From Hygrophila difformis (lineage: Eukaryota; Streptophyta; Magnoliopsida; Lamiales; Acanthaceae): DNA of 64,000 bases. The position numbers were made by a program, and so were the translations under genes. Each line of letters begins with the position of its first letter. The first letter of the stretch is position 1. The stretch spans positions 61,135,541 to 61,199,540 of the forward strand of contig JAOANR010000004.1 of the NCBI GenBank assembly GCA_030278955.1, in the 5' to 3' direction. This document shows, piece by piece, positions 59,701 to 64,000 of the stretch. The notes under the pieces were generated by a model, which was not told the DNA's origin, searched no databases, and was given only the letters and a program-made list of their open reading frames with translations.

Positions 59701-60661
59701 AAATGCAAACCAGCTTCCGATTGAGGGAGAAGAGCATCTACTATCAACAGGTGATTCCGGTAACTGTAATCTTTGACATACCATATTATGAAACCTCATA
59801 TAATATTTGAATCCCCTGCATATGCATAAAACATCACAAAATAACTTAAAACAATGGATAATCAACTTTTATTGAATCCGCTGCAAGGAGTAGCATTTTG
59901 GATTTCACCTTATTATAGGCAAAAAGTTGATTTCAAAATTGTCAAACAACTAATTTTGCCTCAGTTATTACTCATGCAGCATCTATTTGCCAAACAGGCC
60001 CTAAATTGTTGTTTAGAGCGCTTTTTAAAATTTCATTCACAATAGTTGGATTCCCATCTAATGGCTCACATTAATTTCAGTACTATCCGTAGCATAGTTG
60101 ACCCCTCGTGTTAATCATCACTTCCTCTTTTTGAGGCAATTGGCTGGTATATGCAAGCTTGAAAAGGGTTCCTGAAGGTTAGGGCATTTCTGGGGGGTGG
60201 GTGGGTTTTTCAGTTTATATATTGACTTGTGCATCTGCATCAACTCAGTTATCTCTTCAAATTAAATTCTGGTGCATTGTTAAAGCTGCTGTTCTTGTCA
60301 ATGCATAACTAGTTACACTTGGTTCTCTGTCTGCTTCTCTAAAGTTCTTATGATGAATTTATGAATTGATTAACCAGGTCCATCGGAGCTGTTGTATACA
60401 TGAAGCGTAATAATAATCTAAAAATGTGCCTGAGGACTGCAGACAGCAGTATTGATACTTCTGAAATTGCTAAGGTGCATGGAATAATATCCAAACTGTT
60501 ATGTTGGTTTCTCATGGCCAGTAGTTTAAGAATAGTCACTGATCTTCCTTACATCTTCATGTATGACCTTACAGGCATATGGTGGAGGGGGGTCCAAAAG
60601 TTCGAGCGCATTTATCATTCGTATGGATGAATATAATCAGTGGTTATCAAAGCAGTCATGA
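56716..60661 (+). CDS. DHH/DHHA1-like protein, probably organelle-targeted
   Basis: Nine exons, GT-AG and in phase: 56716-56876, 56990-57175, 58051-58152, 58279-58435, 58595-58774, 59059-59193, 59391-59473, 60378-60474, 60575-60661; about 395 residues. Residues 1-54 (MAFSKTLFSTGSSVVTRLMN...) are rich in Ser/Arg and free of acids until one Glu near 35, like a mitochondrial presequence. Then come NLVLFNYPSFSGAYGALFAH, YFLDFVGPKGF and GFDHRKSVL, the last resembling the DHH signature of DHH phosphoesterases with the second His replaced by Arg. The C-terminus SIGAVVYMKRNN, IDTSEIAKAYGGGGSKSSSA, FIIRMDEYNQWL has the GGGG element of DHHA1 domains. The metal-binding Asp motifs of active DHH enzymes are not clear, so activity is uncertain. 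I cannot name the Arabidopsis gene. Confidence 0.8.
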
Positions 60662-62022
60662 CCAGGTATGCACTCTAAACACAGCCTTATTACAAAGAAA
60701 TCTTGGGTAGTTGGGTTTCCTAGTTTGTTGTCCAAACATAACTTTGGGAAATTGCACCGGCATCATCTTGGGCCAACTGCTTCTTTTCTTTCATTTTCTT
60801 CTTCTTCTTCTTCTTTTTTTTTTTTTTTTTTTTTCCCTTTTTTTTTTTTGTGTGTGTGTCTTCAAAAATACATTTGTATCCTATAATATACCTATAATTC
60901 AATCAATATCTAAAATCCTTGTATGGCTTGTTGGACGGGTTTTCAAAAAAAATAATGTCAAAAGTAAAGTTGAAGAAAAATTACATCTAGTTTGTGTTTG
61001 GAACTTTAGACAAGCTTTTATGAAAACAACTATAGTACTTTTCTGTAAATAGTTAAAAGTGCTTTTATTACTTAAATAAAAATTTATATCATACTTAAAG
61101 ATGGATCCACAATTATTTTCTACATAAAACTAGATCTTTGAATTTTTCTTAAAGTTCGAAACAAAATTTACAATTCAATAAAAAGTAAAATATCTTAAAC
61201 TACTTGTGGAAGCGCTTTTGCAGGTGTCATTACAACATAAATTTCAGTTAGCAACTATGCACTGTATTGCTGATTTTTGTTTCTTGTTTTCATGTAGTCA
61301 CTAATAATATTGTTGCCTAATTAGCAGGCATATTGGGTTTATGGCTAGTTGCAAGCTCATCCTGCCTACAGTTTGGAGCTGGCCTTGGATAGGCGACACT
61401 TGACAGGCTGAACAAATTATAACTAGCTAATTCCTCCTCGGGCGCCGTTGTATTCATGATTATACTTCCATCTTTTGCTTTTCATGTTCGCCAATCTATT
61501 GATTGTGCTCAGAACTGAGGACTTCCATGAACCTGACAGGGAGCGCGCCCAGTGCTCAACTCACCCGGTGTGGCCATAATAACAAGGATCAGGATAGCTT
61601 TAGTGCTAGTCATGTAAGGGCTGGCCAAAGGTGGATATCGTTTTTTGGAACTCGATGAAAAACGCTCAAAAGTGAGCTGCTTCTGAGTTGAGTAGTGATT
61701 TCTATACACTTGATTTCATTTTATTTTCTTTTTCAATTCTATATAATTCTAGCAACATCGAATAGTTCTCTTTGATTATTCAGAACCTACTGAACAATTT
61801 GATTCTTGCTGCTAAAAAAATCAAGTTGACTTGAATGTACTCATCTGTGTCAAAATGGTTACCATTGTTAACGTTCTCATGGATTAAAAAAATTGGTATG
61901 AAAATATTCTTATAAATTAATGTGTGTCACTAATAACAATTTTTTTGGCATATCCGAAGCCATAAATAACAATTGATTGTAGTACAAATTGTTAGCCGCT
62001 TAATTTTAAGTCGTAAGTCTTA
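60662..62022. other. 3' flank of the DHHA1-like gene, no further gene seen
   Basis: Contains a TTC/poly-T tract at about 60795-60850. The part at 61320-61720 is less AT-rich and could be an extended 3' UTR or an alternative last exon of the DHHA1-like gene. No ORF with family resemblance. Confidence 0.4.
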
Positions 62023-62280
62023 CTCCTCCGTTTTTGATAAATTGAAACGTTGGGAAATTTGGTACTATTCACACATGCATTTTAATTTAAAATTTTATCA
62101 TAGTTAAAAAAGTTAAAATATAGCCAAATGAAATTTTGTTATATTCGTCTCGTCGAGTAGTTTTTAAATGTCCAACTTTTCGAATTTTTATTTGTACCGA
62201 ATTTGAGTTATTAGTGGTTTAAAATGTGCATTGGACTGCGTGAACTGTACATCCGTTTCAATTTTTAAAAACGGAGGAAG
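62023..62280. mobile_element. Stowaway-like MITE, copy 13
   Basis: Ends CTCCTCCGTTTTTGATAAAT and TTTTTAAAAACGGAGGAAG, TA on both sides; interior ATATTCGTCTCGTCGAGTAG as in copy 10. Confidence 0.9.
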
Positions 62281-62571
62281 TATTAAATATGCAGAGAACA
62301 CTAATACAAAATGTTAGTCGCTCAAGTAAACTTTTAAATTGTTTTTTTAGTCCAGAAAATCCTTTAAAAAGTAATTCGGTAGTTGATGATTTCGGAGGAA
62401 ATACTTTAAATTTTCAATTGAATTATTGAGATTTGAGAGCCAACGTTTTTTTCTTAAAGTTATAATTTTTTTTTTTTCGTAGCCGAACCCAGGAAAACTT
62501 AAAGTTATAATTGAGAACCCATATTTTTTTTTTGATGAGCAATTGAGAACCCATATTTAGATCATCGTTTA

Positions 62572-62848
62572 CTCCCTCCGTTCCTTTCCGTTCCTTATTA
62601 ATAGTCGTTTTAGGAAGAAACACATTTACCAAGTATTGTAATAATTATTCTGTATTATTCCATTTTTATCCCTATACATTTTCTTTTGGAATAAAAAATA
62701 AAATTGGAGTGGGGAGAGATGCTAGGAATATCTTTTATGATAATATAGGGGTAATATTGAAAAAGTATGAAATAAATATATGTAAAGTGAAATTATTTTG
62801 GAATGTTTTTTTGTTTTTAAAAAAACAACTAAAAAGGAACGGATGAAG
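62572..62848. mobile_element. Stowaway-like MITE, different subfamily, copy 14
   Basis: Ends CTCCCTCCGTTCCTTTCCGT and AAAAAGGAACGGATGAAG flanked by TA, but the interior (AGTCGTTTTAGGAAGAAACA, ATTATTCCATTTTTATCCCT) is unlike the other copies. Confidence 0.85.
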
Positions 62849-63092
62849 TATTATTTAACACATTTAATTATGCATTTTTCCCAATATTATACGGTAAAAA
62901 TAAAATTTATTTGTATAATTCAAGCGAAGAATTGAAATTTCTTGTTAATTACTTTAGTTCTTATCATTTTTATATCCAAATAAAATGAATTTCTCCAGCA
63001 AAATATTTCTGCAAGACATTTCCTCATCGAATAAATAATAAAGTCATGTTTGGAATTTAGAAAATAACACAGCCAGAGTCCAGAGATATCTG

Positions 63093-63100
63093 GAACCTTC
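63093..63100 (+). promoter_or_regulatory. Candidate heat-shock element
   Basis: GAACCTTC fits the GAAnnTTC core of heat-shock-factor sites, 154 bp before the mtHsp70 start codon. Only two clean units are present, so the site is weak. Confidence 0.4.
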
Positions 63101-63182
63101 TAAAATGACCTACTGGTTTGATTCTCTCCACATTTCCAACTGTTTTATGCCCGACTAGACCCCCTCCCAAGCCCCCCTCCAT

Positions 63183-63198
63183 AAACCCTAAACCCTAG
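63183..63198 (+). promoter_or_regulatory. Telo-box
   Basis: AAACCCTAAACCCTAG, a double telo-box, about 56 bp upstream of the start codon. Telo-boxes are common just downstream of transcription starts of plant housekeeping genes. Confidence 0.6.
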
Positions 63199-63253
63199 CG
63201 CCACCAGCCAGATTTCAACTCCTCCCCACTGATCTCCTCTATTCGATCTTACC

Positions 63254-63950
63254 ATGGCCTCTGCTCTTCTACTCAGATCTATCCGTCGCCGTGAGCTGTC
63301 ATCGGCTCCTATTTCTGCATTCAAGACGGTATGTTTGTCTTTCGATTTTCTCTGGAGTCTCACTTCCAATCGTTGATTTCACGTTTTCGTCTTTTTACGA
63401 TTTTACGCATGTTATGTTTTTTTATTTTTGGTTTCGATTTGACGGTTTTGGGTTCAGAGCTGGTTGCGATTGAATGAATTTTTATTTTTAAGTATAAGCC
63501 GATGGAATAGGAGTAAATTATTCTGATTTTATTCACAGTCTTGTACTCTTGTGTGGCAAGTTGTAGCTATTCGAGCCAAGAAAATGGTGCAGGCTATTGC
63601 TTCTCTGTATTGCATATGCATGTTTTATATTGATCGTTTGATAGTTTAATTTTATTTAGTTGTTTGGAAATTCAGTTTCAGTTAACAGGTAACGCTATTT
63701 TTCATTTCATTTGCAGTTCACTGGAAACACCAAATCTTCATGGGCTTTGGGGAACAATTGGGCAGGTCTTGCTAGGCCATTCAGGTTCGTATATGTATAG
63801 CCTTTATTTTCTTGGATTTACTGTTGGAACTACCTGGTTATTATAAACACGCATCCTTGTGTTCATTGCAGTACAAAACCCGCTGGAAATGATGTTATTG
63901 GTATTGACTTGGGTACAACAAACTCCTGTGTTTCTGTCATGGAAGGAAAG
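63254..63950 (+). CDS. Mitochondrial Hsp70 (mtHSC70), 5' part
   Basis: Three exons are inside the window: 63254-63328, 63717-63784, 63872-63950; the gene continues past the right edge. The start has a strong context (ACCATGG). MASALLLRSIRRRELSSAPI is an Arg-rich, acid-poor transit peptide. NTKSSWALGNNWAGLARPFS matches the presequence end of plant mitochondrial Hsp70, and exon 3 gives NDVIGIDLGTTNSCVSVMEG, the first phosphate-binding loop of the Hsp70 ATPase. Mitochondrial Hsp70 drives import of precursors and their folding in the matrix. Chloroplast Hsp70 would have a different, longer transit peptide. Confidence 0.95.
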
Positions 63951-64000
63951 GTGCTGATTGGTTTTTCATCTGTATATTGCTTCCTATTGTTTATTGTTCG

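Noticed and set aside
1..64000. CRISPR arrays, prokaryotic operons or phage
   Set aside because: No regular repeat-spacer pattern, and all recognisable genes are plant nuclear genes with introns.

Overview
The window is nuclear DNA from a flowering plant, most likely a core eudicot and possibly an asterid of the Lamiales type. The evidence is multi-exon genes with plant GT-AG introns, several plant-specific families (a StMADS11/SVP-type MADS-box gene, a zein-binding-domain gene, plant Rab-GDI, ULP2-type SUMO protease), AT-rich intergenic DNA, and a dense load of MITEs, SINE-like repeats and MULE fragments. The species assignment is inference. Two runs of N (3458-3957 and 33374-33872) are assembly gaps.

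Region by region. 1-14 kb has no host gene that I can support. It is a mosaic of Stowaway-like MITEs (termini CTCCNTCCGTTCC, TA target sites), hAT-type elements (termini CAGTGGCGGATC...ATCCGCCCCTG with 8-bp target duplications), elements built from one repeated short word, a LINE scrap and a 2-kb tandem repeat. 15.0-21.8 kb (+) is an eight-exon MADS-box gene of the StMADS11 clade, whose 4.2-kb first intron carries an antisense Ty1/copia relic. 22.9-25.8 kb (+) is an intact 13-exon Rab GDP-dissociation inhibitor. 26.2-33.4 kb (+) is a ULP2-type SUMO protease gene running into the second gap. It has a one-base frameshift, an Asp-to-Asn change at the catalytic triad and a pair of near-identical neighbouring introns. 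34.8-35.1 kb (-) is the first exon of a gamma-glutamyl-peptidase-like gene whose remaining exons are missing or in the same gap. 35.3-37.5 kb holds two SINEs and CTGRT-word repeats. 37.8-43.0 kb (-) is an intact 19-exon methylmalonate-semialdehyde dehydrogenase. 44.0-44.5 kb has a cluster of short GGCCAGTACTGGCC-type palindromes. 45.7-46.7 kb (-) is a zein-binding (DUF593) gene. 47-50 kb is again MITEs and word elements. 50-55.3 kb is a decayed MULE: antisense mudrA-like transposase with two nonsense codons, plus a divergent accessory ORF on + strand. 56.7-60.7 kb (+) is a nine-exon DHH/DHHA1-like gene, and 63.25 kb to the end (+) is the 5' part of mitochondrial Hsp70.

The host genes are not functionally linked; they are neighbours with independent promoters (transcription control, vesicle traffic, SUMO removal, glutathione-conjugate processing, valine catabolism, membrane/myosin adaptors, mitochondrial chaperone). 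The most unusual material is the ULP2 gene structure, the stacked nested transposons with readable target duplications, the word-repeat elements with 9-bp duplications, and the palindrome cluster.
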